In this document: piece after piece, positions 1 through 8,814 of the stretch
Numbering within the stretch: position 1 is the first letter of the stretch
Layout of the letters: each line of letters begins with the position of its first letter
Assembly: GCA_029776255.1 (NCBI GenBank)
Contig: JAKOTN010000026.1
Span: 124,001 to 188,000 of the forward strand
Direction: 5' to 3'
Length of the DNA stretch: 64,000 nucleotides
From: Pseudomonadota bacterium
GTDB lineage: Bacteria; Pseudomonadota; Gammaproteobacteria; Burkholderiales; Rhodocyclaceae
Position numbers and translations under genes: made by a program
Notes under the pieces: generated by a model
The model's input: the letters and a program-made list of their open reading frames with translations, nothing else
Told to the model about the DNA's origin: nothing
Databases searched by the model: none

Positions 1-948
1 GAAAATGGTATCGTCGAAATTTCGCACTCCGACGAAACCGCCAGTATTGACGTCGATGGTGGTCATGGCTTCCGTCTGATCGATGATCAGGTAGCCGCCC
101 GATTTAAGATCCACACGGCGGGCGAGCGCTTTCTGAAGTTCGTCTTCGACGCCGTGCAAGTCGAACAGCGGCCGTTCGCCGATGTAATGATCGAGCAACG
201 GCGCGACCGTCGGCGTGTATTCGGCGGCAAAAGTCGTTAGTCGCTGAAAATTTTCCCGCGAGTCGATGACGATGCGCGCGGTTTCGGGATTGACGAAATC
301 GCGCAACACCCGCTGCGCCAACGACAGCTCCTGGTACAGCAGGGTTGGCGGCGCGGCGAGGGTGGATTGGGTCTTGATGTCGCGCCAGATCTTGCGCAGA
401 TACTCGATGTCCTTCGAGAGTTCGGCTTCCGAAGCGTTCTCGGCCATGGTCCGCACGATGAAACCGCCGGTTTCGTCCGCGGGCACTAGCCGCGCCAATT
501 TCTCGCGCAAGGCCTCGCGCTCCGATTCCCGTTCGATACGCTGTGAGATGCCGATATGCTTGTCCTGCGGCAGATACACCAGCATCCGCCCGGCAATCGA
601 CACCTGCGTGGACAGCCGAGCCCCCTTGCTGCCCATCGGATCCTTGATCACCTGTACCAGAATGCTTTGTCCTTCGAACAGCAAACGCTCGATTGGGCGG
701 ACCGGTTCATCGTTGGAACGCGGCTCACGAATGTCGGCCACGTGCAGAAAGGCCGTGCGATCCAGGCCGATGTCGATAAAAGCCGATTGCATTCCCGGCA
801 GGATGCGCACGATTCGTCCGACATAAACATTGCCGACAAAGCCGCGGCTGGCGTTGCGTTCGATGTGCAATTCCTGCACGGCCCCTTGGTGCATGACCGC
901 GACGCGCGTTTCTTGCGGAGTAAAATTGATCAGAATCTCTTCGGACAT
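1..948 (-). CDS. rng: Ribonuclease G, 3' end beyond window
   Basis: RNase E/G-family endoribonuclease that matures the 5' end of 16S rRNA and turns over mRNA in the cytoplasm. The 316 N-terminal residues are visible. They start MSEEILINFTPQE, followed by an S1-like RNA-binding domain (GFVGNVYVGRIVRILPGMQ, about residues 35-120). The catalytic metal-site motif TIDVNTGGF lies close to the window edge. The ATG at 946-948 fits the family start. Translation is open at base 1, so the remaining part (Zn-link and C-terminal region) lies outside the window. It is divergent from trhP. RNase G is favoured over RNase E because of the compact N-terminus, but the missing C-terminus would be needed to be certain. 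Confidence 0.93.
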   Translation of the reverse strand, partial: MSEEILINFTPQETRVAVMHQGAVQELHIERNASRGFVGNVYVGRIVRILPGMQSAFIDIGLDRTAFLHVADIREPRSNDEPVRPIERLLFEGQSILVQVIKDPMGSKGARLSTQVSIAGRMLVYLPQDKHIGISQRIERESEREALREKLARLVPADETGGFIVRTMAENASEAELSKDIEYLRKIWRDIKTQSTLAAPPTLLYQELSLAQRVLRDFVNPETARIVIDSRENFQRLTTFAAEYTPTVAPLLDHYIGERPLFDLHGVEDELQKALARRVDLKSGGYLIIDQTEAMTTIDVNTGGFVGVRNFDDTIF

Positions 949-1022
949 GGGCGGGGCAATCTGGAGAATACGCGTAGAATTTCGCGCTGGCCGCATTCTA
1001 CCTTGTCAGCCCCTCCCGCCGA

Positions 1023-2336
1023 ATGTCTGTCGTCACTCCTTTGAACTCTCCCGAGCTGCTCGCCCCCGCCGGAACACTGCTGATGTCCCGCACGGCGCTG
1101 GCTTTTGGCGCCGATGCCGTTTACGCCGGGCAGCCACGGTACAGCCTGCGGGTGCGCAACAACGACTTCGGCGATCTGTCGATCCTCGGCGACGCGATCA
1201 CCGAGGCACGCGCGGCCGCGAAGAAATTTTATGTGGTCAGCAACGTTCTACCGCACAACACCAAGGTCCGCACCTATCTGGACGATATGGCGCCGGTGGT
1301 CGCTCTGGCTCCCGACGCCTTGATCATGGCCGACCTAGGCCTGATCGACCTCGTTCGCGAAACTTGGCCGGAACTTCCCGTCCATCTTTCGGTACAGGCC
1401 AATACGGTCAACTTCGCCGCCGTGCGTTTCTGGCGCAAATTGGGGATTCGGCGGATTATCTTGTCGCGCGAGCTATCGCTCGACGAGGTCGCCGAGATTC
1501 GCCAGGAATGCCCGGACATCGAACTCGAGGTTTTCGTGCATGGCGCCCTTTGCATCGCCTACTCCGGCCGCTGCCTGCTCTCGGGCTACTTCAATCGCCG
1601 CGACCCGAACCAGGGAACGTGCACCAACTCCTGCCGCTGGGACTACAAACTGCTGGCAGGCCAAACGGACGCGGCCGGCGATGTCCATGCCTGCACGCCG
1701 GTCGCACCCAAACTGGCCAACGACGCCTGGCTGCTCGAAGAGCACGAGCGGCCCGGCGTCTTGATGCCGATCGACGAGGACGAGCATGGCACTTACATCA
1801 TGAATTCGAAGGACTTGCGCGCCGTCGAGCACGTTCAACGGCTCTGCGAAATCGGTGTCGATTCGCTAAAAATCGAGGGGCGCACCAAATCCGCCTACTA
1901 CGTGGCGCGCGCCACGCAGGTTTACCGCCGCGCCATCGACGACGCCATCGCCGGCCGTCCTTTCGACCCAACCTTGCTCGGCGAACTCGACGGCCTGGCC
2001 AACCGCGGCTATACCGACGGTTTTTATCAACGACACCACGAGCACGAACGGCAGAATTACCTGCGCGGCCACTCGGAATCCGGACGCAGCCTTTACGTCG
2101 GCGACGTGCTGACCTGGGACGCCACACGTCAACAGGCATTGATCGACGTGAAAAACCGCTTTGCCGTCGGCGACCGGCTGGAACTGGTCCACCCTTCCGG
2201 CAACCGGCAACTGATCGTCGAGGCAATGAGCATGCCCGACGGCGAACCGGTACGCGTCGCGCCGGGCAACGGCCATCGGGTCTGGATACCGTTGCCATTC
2301 GCCCTTCCCGGTGCCATGCTGGCCCGTTTTCTTTGA
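1023..2336 (+). CDS. trhP: Peptidase-U32-like tRNA hydroxylation protein TrhP (YegQ)
   Basis: A 437-residue protein closely matching E. coli YegQ/TrhP from end to end. It shares the stretches ADAVYAGQPRYSLRVRNN, HLSVQAN and DEHGTYIMNSKDLRA. Despite the U32 peptidase name, the family takes part in prephenate-dependent hydroxylation of wobble uridine 34 (ho5U) in tRNA. The U32 signature EVFVHGALC...SGRCLLS gives cysteines 177 and 184, and C200 and C204 follow (GTCTNSC). These four are the likely Fe-S ligands. The C-terminal beta-barrel domain is complete. No strong Shine-Dalgarno is seen before the ATG. It is divergent from rng, and a putative glycosyltransferase starts 14 nt downstream. Confidence 0.93.
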   Translation: MSVVTPLNSPELLAPAGTLLMSRTALAFGADAVYAGQPRYSLRVRNNDFGDLSILGDAITEARAAAKKFYVVSNVLPHNTKVRTYLDDMAPVVALAPDALIMADLGLIDLVRETWPELPVHLSVQANTVNFAAVRFWRKLGIRRIILSRELSLDEVAEIRQECPDIELEVFVHGALCIAYSGRCLLSGYFNRRDPNQGTCTNSCRWDYKLLAGQTDAAGDVHACTPVAPKLANDAWLLEEHERPGVLMPIDEDEHGTYIMNSKDLRAVEHVQRLCEIGVDSLKIEGRTKSAYYVARATQVYRRAIDDAIAGRPFDPTLLGELDGLANRGYTDGFYQRHHEHERQNYLRGHSESGRSLYVGDVLTWDATRQQALIDVKNRFAVGDRLELVHPSGNRQLIVEAMSMPDGEPVRVAPGNGHRVWIPLPFALPGAMLARFL

Positions 2337-2350
2337 AATTGTCGATATCA

Positions 2351-3442
2351 ATGCCCGCCACTCATCTCTTCGTCGACGTTTCCGCGCACGGTTTCGGCCA
2401 TCTGGCGCAAGTCGGCCCCGTGCTCAATGCCTTGGGCGCTCGTTTGCCCTCGCTACGCATCACCTTGCGCAGCGGCCTGCCGAAAGCGACCCTCCAGGCG
2501 CGCGTTGCCGTGCCATTCACGCACATTGCCGACCGTAGCGACTTCGGCTACGTGATGCACGATGCCGTCAAGATCAATCGGCTGGCAACAGCCAGCGCCT
2601 ACCGGCAACAGCACGCCGACTGGGAGGACCGGGTGGACCGCGAGGCACGTCTGCTCGCCGAACTGCAACCCGACCTGCTGCTCAGCGACGTCGCCTATCT
2701 CCCCTTGGCCGGCGCCGCGCTCGCGGGCATTCCATCGGTGGCGATGTGCTCCCTCAACTGGGCCGAACTGTTCGCCCATTTTTACGGCGGGGAAAGTTGG
2801 GCGCCGGCGATTCACGCTCAAATGCTCGCCGCCTATCGAAGTGCCGCCTTTTTCCTGCGCCTGACGCCAGGCATGGCGATGGCCAACCTGCCACGCCTGC
2901 GCCACATCGCACCGGTCGCCGCCCTGGGTAAAAACTGCCGTCAAGCGCTACGGACGCGCTTGCGTTGCGCGCCGGAGGAACGTCTGGTGCTGATCGCCTT
3001 CGGCGGCGTCGCCAGAAAACTGCCCATCGCCGACTGGCCAGCACCGCCGGGGACACGCTGGCTGGTGCCCAAGGCCTGGCAATGCGTACAAGCCAACACC
3101 GTCACCATCGAATCGCTGGAGATTCCAATTGCCGATCTGATGGCCTCCGTCGATGCGGTACTCACCAAACCCGGCTACGGCACATTCACCGAAGCCACCT
3201 GTAACGGTACGCCCGTCCTTTTCCAACGCCGCCAGGACTGGCCCGAGCAGGATTGTCTGATCGACTGGCTGCGCGCGAACGCGCGCTGCGCGGAGATCGA
3301 AGAAAGCGACCTGCTCGTGGGTCGCGTGCACGAGGTGCTCGAATCGCTTTGGCAACAACACGCGCCGCCATTGCCGCGACCGAACGGTGCCGAAGACGCC
3401 GTGGCGGCACTCTTGCCTTGGCTACTCCACAAGGCGCCGTAA
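2351..3442 (+). CDS. MurG-like glycosyltransferase of unknown substrate
   Basis: A 363-residue protein with a GT-B layout. The N-terminal half has a glycine-rich loop (HGFGHLAQ, residues 13-20). The C-terminal half carries KPGYGTFTEATCNGTP (273-288), which resembles the nucleotide-sugar site of MurG and other GT28/GT1 enzymes. There is no signal peptide or obvious membrane span, so it is probably cytosolic. The reading frame stays open far upstream, but only because it runs in the shadow of trhP. The ATG at 2351 starts the conserved part, 14 nt after the trhP stop, which suggests co-transcription. I do not recognise the donor or acceptor. Homologues are usually annotated as hypothetical. Confidence 0.75.
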   Translation: MPATHLFVDVSAHGFGHLAQVGPVLNALGARLPSLRITLRSGLPKATLQARVAVPFTHIADRSDFGYVMHDAVKINRLATASAYRQQHADWEDRVDREARLLAELQPDLLLSDVAYLPLAGAALAGIPSVAMCSLNWAELFAHFYGGESWAPAIHAQMLAAYRSAAFFLRLTPGMAMANLPRLRHIAPVAALGKNCRQALRTRLRCAPEERLVLIAFGGVARKLPIADWPAPPGTRWLVPKAWQCVQANTVTIESLEIPIADLMASVDAVLTKPGYGTFTEATCNGTPVLFQRRQDWPEQDCLIDWLRANARCAEIEESDLLVGRVHEVLESLWQQHAPPLPRPNGAEDAVAALLPWLLHKAP

Positions 3443-3502
3443 GCACGCACACGGACCTTCCCGGCCAATGCGCCTCCAGGCACGGGATGCCGAAATACGC
3501 GA

Positions 3503-3532
3503 TTGACTTTTTGTGGCCTTAAACCCGATACT
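3503..3532 (+). promoter_or_regulatory. Predicted sigma70-type promoter for the caspase-MORN gene
   Basis: TTGACT (3503-3508) and GATACT (3527-3532) are separated by 18 bp. The predicted start point would fall inside the perfect hairpin that begins at 3533, about 280 nt upstream of the caspase-MORN start codon. This is pattern matching only. Confidence 0.4.
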
Positions 3533-3568
3533 CACCGACCATTGGCGACGCATCGCCAATGGTCGGTG
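3533..3568. repeat. Perfect 16-bp inverted repeat with 4-nt loop (operator or terminator)
   Basis: The arms CACCGACCATTGGCGA and its exact complement flank the loop CGCA. A second, smaller inverted repeat overlaps its right edge (GGTGCC 3565-3570 and GGCACC 3579-3584). No T-run follows on either strand, so a factor-independent terminator is not well supported. Its place directly after the predicted -10 box suggests an operator. Alternatively it stabilises the 3' end of the upstream glycosyltransferase mRNA. The rest of the 375-base gap (3443-3817) shows nothing else clear. Confidence 0.6.
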
Positions 3569-3817
3569 CCGAGGGAACGGCACCTAAAATGAACCCGATG
3601 CCACGGTGGAAACACGGTAAAAATTTTCCGCCACAATCGGTTTCGAACGCTAATTTATAGGGAAAGCCATGACCTTCGCTGCTGGCAACGAAATCTTGGT
3701 TTTTTGTTGGCGCGGGCACGCCGGAACAATGCTTCCGGTAAATTCATTTGCATCCTGAGGGGACACGACCGGTAGTCTCACTGCCGCGTCTGGCGTACTG
3801 CTGAGAGTGGTGTGGCA

Positions 3818-5353
3818 ATGTTGAAGCGAATTTCCTGGTCGTTGGCACTGATGGCGTTCCTTTGTCTTGGCCAGACCTTGACGGCGTTTGCCGCTGAACG
3901 GCGTGTCGCGCTGGTGATCGGCAACGCCAAGTACAAGGAAGCGCCGCTGAGCAACCCGGTCAATGACGCACGCGACATGGCGGCCGCCCTTCAGCGCACG
4001 GGCTTCGAAGTCATCACCGCTCTCGACGCCTCGCAAAAAGAAATGAACCGCGCGATCGCCCGATTCGGCGATTTCCTCAAGGACGACACCGTCGCCCTGT
4101 TTTACTACGCCGGACACGGCATGCAGGTACGCGGGAAAAACTATCTGATCCCGATTGATGCGGAAATCAAGAGCGAGTCGTCGGTTCGCGTCGAGTCCGT
4201 CGATGTCGACGGGGTCTTGGATCAGTTGAGCGCCAGCGACTTGAACGTGGTCATTCTCGACGCCTGCCGCAACAACCCGTTCGAACGCCGAGCCAACCGA
4301 AGCGTTGGGTCGGGCGGTCTGGCGCAAATGGAAGCACCGAAAGGCACCCTGATCGCCTATGCCACGGCACCAGGACGGACCGCTGCCGACGGCGACGGGC
4401 GTAACGGTTTGTATACCCAGGAATTACTCAAACAAATCCAGGTTCCGGGTTTGACCATTGAACAAGTGTTCAAGAACGTGCGCCGTGAAGTCGCCAAGGC
4501 CACCCGTGACGGGCAAATTCCTTGGGAATCCTCGTCGATGACCGGTGATTTTTATTTCCTACCGGGCTCCCGGACCCCGATAACGGCTAGCCCGAACACG
4601 CACCGGTCGGAAAAAATCGCCTCTGCCCCGCCCGCATCGCCTGCCAAGAACGTGGAAGTCCGGCCAGTCAGCAAACCCGTCGCCATTGAACACACCGAAC
4701 GACCATTGCCGCCTCCTTCAAACCCGACGACGCCGGAAGAAATCAAAACGGCAATGTCGTCGACGGCGCTGCCGACACCAACCGTTCCCGGAGCGGAAAC
4801 CGCGAGAGTGGCGCAGATTTCCGAAGGGCAAGAGAAAGTACTCAAAACCGATGCGTTCACCGCCACCGGCAACTGGTCGCTTGAACGCTCCAGTGGGGCC
4901 ATGACGGGCGAAGGCAATATCGAATGGAAAAATGGCGACCGTTACGAAGGTGCGCTGGTCGCGGGCAAGAAAACCGGCAAAGGCATCTTCACTTGGCACA
5001 ACGGGCAGCGCTACGACGGCGAGTGGCGTGACGACATCATCAACGGCGCCGGCATCTTGCATTACACCAACGGCGACCGCTACGAAGGAACTTTCAAGGA
5101 CGGCGAACCGCATGGCACTGGAACGTACACCCTGCGCAACGGCGATGTCTATACTGGCGCTTGGTTCACCGGTAACCGTCACGGTTTTGGTCGCCTGACA
5201 TGGACCACTGGCGATTACTGGGAAGGTGAGTTTCGCGACGGAAAACAGACTGAAAATGGGCGCATGCACTCCATCTCGTCGCTGCTGGAGAAAAATGCCG
5301 ACAAAATGGCTAGCGTCACCGACAAAAACGCAAGCAAGAAAAAGAACAAATAA
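3818..5353 (+). CDS. Exported caspase-fold (C14) protein with C-terminal MORN repeats
   Basis: A 511-residue protein. A cleavable signal peptide (MLKRISWSLALMAFLCL, cleavage near AFA-AE) is followed by a caspase/metacaspase p20-like domain (residues 28-250). This domain has both catalytic residues: His100 in YYAGHG and Cys150 in ILDACRNNPF. A proline/threonine-rich linker (255-345) leads to about five MORN repeats (363-482; NGDRYEGAL, GQRYDGEWRDD, GDRYEGTFKDG, GDVYTGAW, GDYWEGEF) and a lysine-rich tail. Caspase-like proteases of this type cleave after basic residues, and MORN repeats bind lipids or proteins. A periplasmic or cell-surface role is inferred. A GTG six bases upstream is also in frame. 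The ATG is preferred because GAGAG lies 10 nt before it. It ends convergent to yqjK. Confidence 0.85.
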   Translation: MLKRISWSLALMAFLCLGQTLTAFAAERRVALVIGNAKYKEAPLSNPVNDARDMAAALQRTGFEVITALDASQKEMNRAIARFGDFLKDDTVALFYYAGHGMQVRGKNYLIPIDAEIKSESSVRVESVDVDGVLDQLSASDLNVVILDACRNNPFERRANRSVGSGGLAQMEAPKGTLIAYATAPGRTAADGDGRNGLYTQELLKQIQVPGLTIEQVFKNVRREVAKATRDGQIPWESSSMTGDFYFLPGSRTPITASPNTHRSEKIASAPPASPAKNVEVRPVSKPVAIEHTERPLPPPSNPTTPEEIKTAMSSTALPTPTVPGAETARVAQISEGQEKVLKTDAFTATGNWSLERSSGAMTGEGNIEWKNGDRYEGALVAGKKTGKGIFTWHNGQRYDGEWRDDIINGAGILHYTNGDRYEGTFKDGEPHGTGTYTLRNGDVYTGAWFTGNRHGFGRLTWTTGDYWEGEFRDGKQTENGRMHSISSLLEKNADKMASVTDKNASKKKNK

Positions 5354-5377
5354 AAGGCGGAGCCACCGGCGACACGG

Positions 5378-5701
5378 CTATATTCCCCGCATCAGACCCA
5401 TGTCGACCAATTCAACACGCAGCTTTCTCCAGCCACGCCAGACGAAGAAGCCGCGCATCCCCCAGCGCCATACGCCACGCGGTCGTATCATTACCAACAG
5501 CACCAGCGCAGCCGCCGCCACCGCGCCAGGATGCTTCTCAAGATAATCGGTGCCTTTTTTGAGCGAGCTGACCGCGCGATCAGTCGCCCGCAAAGCACGA
5601 TCCAGCGGCAGCAGTTGCTGTTGCAATTGCCGCCGCTGAATACTGCTACGTTCCATCAGCCGGCCACGCTGAACAGCGAGATCGATCAGCGCTTGATTCA
5701 T
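5378..5701 (-). CDS. yqjK: YqjK-like protein
   Basis: A 107-residue protein starting MNQALIDLAVQRGRL. A basic, glutamine-rich N-terminal helix (ERSSIQRRQLQQQLLPLDRAL) is followed by a short hydrophobic segment (HPGAVAAAALVLLVMI) and a basic tryptophan-rich tail. This matches the YqjK-like family, whose biochemical function is unknown. It is third in an operon with the yqjD and yqjE homologues, and its start codon shares base 5701 with the yqjE stop. The reading frame is open upstream into yqjE, but the start is fixed by the family pattern and the stop-start overlap. Confidence 0.8.
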   Translation of the reverse strand: MNQALIDLAVQRGRLMERSSIQRRQLQQQLLPLDRALRATDRAVSSLKKGTDYLEKHPGAVAAAALVLLVMIRPRGVWRWGMRGFFVWRGWRKLRVELVDMGLMRGI

Positions 5702-6093
5702 TACGACTGGCTCCCCTTGATCTGGTGCAAATCTTCCTGAAGCTCGGCCATACTGCTGGAAAAAAGATTGTCGGGCCGGTTCATGGCACGTCTGACGGCC
5801 TGGCCGGCCAGACCGCCAATCAAGAAGAACAGAGCGGTGAAACTGCCGAGAACGACCACGCGGTGTTCCCAATAGAGCGCAAGAAGCCAGGCGATGGCCA
5901 GGAGCGCACCGATCAGAAGCCCGAATGCGGCGACCAGCGCCAACAATAGCATCCGGACGACACGCAGCTTCTCCTCCTTGATTTCGTTACCAAGAAGTTC
6001 AAGCCGTGTCCTGACGATGGACAGCACTGTCGCGATACTGCCTTTCGCAGAACCCAGCACGCCGCCGCGCTCATGATTGGAAGATGGCGTCAT
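5701..6093 (-). CDS. yqjE: YqjE-like membrane protein (phage holin 3/6-like family)
   Basis: A 130-residue inner-membrane protein. A soluble amphipathic N-terminus (1-46, including RTRLELLGNEIKEEKLR) precedes two membrane segments (about 48-73 and 79-98) and a charged cytoplasmic tail. The YqjE family is related by profile to holins but is chromosomal and is not a phage lysis gene here. It sits between the yqjD and yqjK homologues on the same strand, 25 nt after yqjD, as in the E. coli yqjCDEK operon. In E. coli, YqjE-type proteins accompany the membrane-anchored ribosome-binding YqjD in stationary phase. Confidence 0.85.
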   Translation of the reverse strand: MTPSSNHERGGVLGSAKGSIATVLSIVRTRLELLGNEIKEEKLRVVRMLLLALVAAFGLLIGALLAIAWLLALYWEHRVVVLGSFTALFFLIGGLAGQAVRRAMNRPDNLFSSSMAELQEDLHQIKGSQS

Positions 6094-6118
6094 TATGGCC
6101 AGACGTCGGCAACCAAAC

Positions 6119-6439
6119 TCAACGACGGCCGATGATCACGCCGAGCAGCAGACCGATACCCGCCGCGACACCGACGGCACGCCAGGGATTTTCATGCACG
6201 TAGTCGTCGGTAGCACGGGCGGCGGCTTTGGTTCGATCTACCAGAACGGCCTCGGCATCCGCCAGACGAAGTTTGGCGTCGCGCAACCGCTCGCCGACGC
6301 GCTCCCGCAAGTCGGCCATTTTTTCCCCGGCGACACCGGCGGTGGCGCGGAGGATCTCTTCGGCGTCGGCGACGACGCCTTTCATGTCGGAGACGAGTTT
6401 TTGCTTGCTAGTAGCGGAAAGTTCGGTAACTTCAGACAT
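6119..6439 (-). CDS. yqjD: YqjD/ElaB-type DUF883 tail-anchored protein
   Basis: A 106-residue protein with a long charged helical N-terminus (1-80) and the family's C-terminal signature HENPWRAVGVAAGIGLLLG, which makes a single tail anchor ending GRR. E. coli YqjD anchors ribosomes to the inner membrane in stationary phase and inhibits growth when overproduced. DUF883 also includes ElaB and YgaM. YqjD is chosen because yqjE and yqjK homologues follow directly. The 242-base gap upstream (6440-6681), before the xth stop, holds nothing I can identify. Confidence 0.85.
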   Translation of the reverse strand: MSEVTELSATSKQKLVSDMKGVVADAEEILRATAGVAGEKMADLRERVGERLRDAKLRLADAEAVLVDRTKAAARATDDYVHENPWRAVGVAAGIGLLLGVIIGRR

Positions 6440-6681
6440 TCTGGGCCTCGCAGTGGAAGGTGTTGATGGCGTGAGGAAAGTTGGTGGAATACCAAGCGTT
6501 GCGCCGAGCGCCTAGATTATAGGAGTCGCGAGCCGAGATCAATGCAAAGCAATCATAACGCCCCTCGATCCAGCGGTCGGCGCATCGTATTTCCGAACAA
6601 GTTCCGCATGGAGACCCGCCAAGCAGTGAACAGAGAATGGGTAGAGGTTTCCCGAACCCGGCTATCGGCAGCGCGCGTTGA

Positions 6682-7458
6682 TCAGTAATCGTAGTCGATG
6701 GTAAGCGGTGCATGGTCACTGAAACGCCGCGCTTTGTAGACTTCGGCGCGCAGGGCCGCACTGGCGATCCGCCCGGTCGCCAACTGATAATCAAGCCGCC
6801 ATCCGACATTCTTCTCCCACGCCTGCCCGCGATTGGACCACCAGGTATAGGCATCGTCCGTGGCCGTGGGCTGCAACTCCCGAAAGACATCGCACCACCC
6901 TGCCTCGTCCAACACCTGACTGACCCAGGCACGCTCTTCCGGCAAAAAGCCGGAATTGTCGCGGTTGCCTCGCCAGTTCTTCAAATCGATCTCACGGTGG
7001 GCGATATTCCAGTCGCCGCCAACGACGACATCCCGCCCGCTCGCCGCCAGGTCAACCAAGTGTGGATAGATGAATTTCAAAAAACGAAATTTCGCCGCTT
7101 GCCGCTCCTCGGAACTCGAACCGGACGGCTGATAAAGTGAAATGATGGACAGGGCGCCGAAATCCGCGCGCAGATAACGCCCTTCGCCGTCGAATTCCTC
7201 GCTGCCAAGCGCCGTGACAACGCGGTCCGCCGGACGCCGACACCAGAGACCAACGCCGCTGTAGCCCTTTTTCGCGGCGTGGTGATAGTAAGCGTAAAAA
7301 CCCGGCGGGGTTTTCATTTCCTCCGCGAGGTCCGCCTGATGAGCCTTCAACTCCTGAAGACAAACGAATTGCGGGTTTTGCGTCGTGACCCACTGCAAGA
7401 ACCCCTTACGCCAGGCGGAGCGAATGCCGTTGAGATTAATAGTGATGATGCGTAACAT
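6682..7458 (-). CDS. xth: Exodeoxyribonuclease III
   Basis: A 258-residue AP endonuclease/3'-5' exonuclease of the EEP (ExoIII/APE1) fold, used in base-excision repair in the cytoplasm. Visible motifs run in order: INLNGIRSA (metal/phosphate site), CLQELKAH (catalytic Glu), GYSGVG, YQPSGSS, VVGGDWNIAH (Asp-Asn pair), NVGWRLDYQLA, and the terminal SDHAPLTIDY (catalytic His). All canonical residues are present. The ATG at 7456-7458 starts directly at MLRIITINLNG. The open frame upstream of it has no homology. It is divergent from pyrE with a 39-bp intergenic region, as in several proteobacteria. Confidence 0.95.
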   Translation of the reverse strand: MLRIITINLNGIRSAWRKGFLQWVTTQNPQFVCLQELKAHQADLAEEMKTPPGFYAYYHHAAKKGYSGVGLWCRRPADRVVTALGSEEFDGEGRYLRADFGALSIISLYQPSGSSSEERQAAKFRFLKFIYPHLVDLAASGRDVVVGGDWNIAHREIDLKNWRGNRDNSGFLPEERAWVSQVLDEAGWCDVFRELQPTATDDAYTWWSNRGQAWEKNVGWRLDYQLATGRIASAALRAEVYKARRFSDHAPLTIDYDY

Positions 7459-7497
7459 AGCGAACGAATAGTGGTATCGATTGAGAGATAATTTATT

Positions 7498-8151
7498 ATG
7501 GATTTTCGGCAGGAATTCATCGAATTCGCCGTCGCTTGCGATGTTTTGCGCTTTGGCGAATTCAAGACCAAGGCCGGGCGATTGTCGCCTTACTTCTTCA
7601 ATGCCGGATTGTTCAACGACGGCGCGTCCTTGAGTCGTTTGGCCGAATTCTACGCCAAGGCGATTCTTGCCAGCGGACTGACCGTGGATACCTTGTTCGG
7701 ACCGGCTTACAAAGGCATCCCCCTGGCGGCCACTATCGCCGTTGCTTTGGCGCACGCCGGTCACAACCTACCGTTTTCCTATAACCGCAAGGAAACCAAG
7801 GATCACGGCGAGGGCGGCAGTATCGTCGGCGCGCCGTTGCAAGGCCGCGTGCTGATCGTCGACGATGTCATCAGCGCCGGAACCTCGGTTCGCGAATCGG
7901 TCAGCCTGATCCGTGCGGCCGGCGCCACGCCGTGCGGTGTGGTGATCGCCCTTGACCGCATGGAACGCGGTAGCGGCGACCTTTCGGCCGTGCAGGAGGT
8001 CGAACGAGACTACGGCATCCCGGTGATCGCCGTCGCCGACCTCGACGACCTGATGGCGTTTCTCCGGCAAAGCGCCGATTTCAGTCAAAATGAAGCGGCG
8101 GTGACTCGTTACCGACGGGAGTATGGCGTTGCGCGTCGCCGCACGGCTTAA
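7498..8151 (+). CDS. pyrE: Orotate phosphoribosyltransferase
   Basis: A 217-residue type I phosphoribosyltransferase making OMP from orotate and PRPP in de novo pyrimidine synthesis. The PRPP-binding motif [13 protein letters not shown] sits at residues 118-130. The orotate loop [13 protein letters not shown] is near residues 23-35, and the flexible catalytic loop [13 protein letters not shown] at 95-107 carries the catalytic lysine. Length is typical (about 213-220). Transcription diverges from xth. The 3' end overlaps the next gene by 29 nt, which implies translational coupling. Confidence 0.97.
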   Translation: MDFRQEFIEFAVACDVLRFGEFKTKAGRLSPYFFNAGLFNDGASLSRLAEFYAKAILASGLTVDTLFGPAYKGIPLAATIAVALAHAGHNLPFSYNRKETKDHGEGGSIVGAPLQGRVLIVDDVISAGTSVRESVSLIRAAGATPCGVVIALDRMERGSGDLSAVQEVERDYGIPVIAVADLDDLMAFLRQSADFSQNEAAVTRYRREYGVARRRTA

Positions 8152-8764
8152 CGGCCGCTTGTTGCTGCTGGCAATGTGCGGTGTCGCCACGAATCTGGTC
8201 GCCGCACCGCGCATTCTTTGCTGCCACGACGATGCCGGCAAACAAATATGCGGCGACATCCTGCCACCGGTTTGCTACGGGCGCGCCTATCGTGAACTGG
8301 GCGAGTACGGACGGACCGCGCGCGTCGTCGAAGCACCGCTATCCGCCGAGCAACGTACCCGTCGCGCGGTGGAGGAAAAGAAAAAGCAGGAGGAAGAACG
8401 CCTGCAGAACGAGCAACGACGCAAGGATCAAGCGCTGCTGAACACTTACGGCAGCGAGCAGGATATCGAGATGATGCGCGCCCGCTCCGAGCGGGATCTA
8501 GCCGCGGCCATCAAGGCAAGCAACGAACGAATTGCTGAAATTCGCGCCCGACGCAAGGTTTTTGAAAACGAAGCCGAGTTCTACAAGCAGCGGAAGCTAC
8601 CCGTCGAAGTGGAAAAAGGCTTGCGCGATACCGACAACGAGATCAAGGCGCAGGAATCGGTCATCGAAGCCAAGAAGAAGGACCACGAAATCGTCCGGCA
8701 AAAATACAGCGACGACCTCCGGCGATTCATCGAACTCTCGCGGCGACCGTCGCCCCGCTCCTGA
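8123..8764 (+). CDS. Secreted coiled-coil protein, function unknown
   Basis: A 213-residue protein. An N-terminal hydrophobic stretch ([21 protein letters not shown]) looks like a signal peptide ending near residue 28. A short cysteine-containing module follows ([19 protein letters not shown]), resembling the start of DUF4124-type envelope proteins. The remainder (75-205) is a highly charged predicted coiled coil, rich in E, K, R and Q. I do not know a function. It overlaps pyrE by 29 nt on the same strand, so it is probably translated from the same message. It ends convergent to gatB. Confidence 0.7.
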   Translation: MALRVAARLNGRLLLLAMCGVATNLVAAPRILCCHDDAGKQICGDILPPVCYGRAYRELGEYGRTARVVEAPLSAEQRTRRAVEEKKKQEEERLQNEQRRKDQALLNTYGSEQDIEMMRARSERDLAAAIKASNERIAEIRARRKVFENEAEFYKQRKLPVEVEKGLRDTDNEIKAQESVIEAKKKDHEIVRQKYSDDLRRFIELSRRPSPRS

Positions 8765-8814
8765 AGCCGCTTCCCTGAAATTCCTTTCGCGGCGCCGAGA
8801 AAACCACCGGCCAC

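Noticed and set aside
830-2350. Long plus-strand open frame upstream of the glycosyltransferase
   Set aside because: Arginine/proline-rich shadow of trhP in another frame. Only the part from the ATG at 2351 has homology.
5701-6093. Phage holin gene as a prophage marker
   Set aside because: Profile similarity only. The yqjD-yqjE-yqjK context shows a chromosomal operon, and no phage genes are near.
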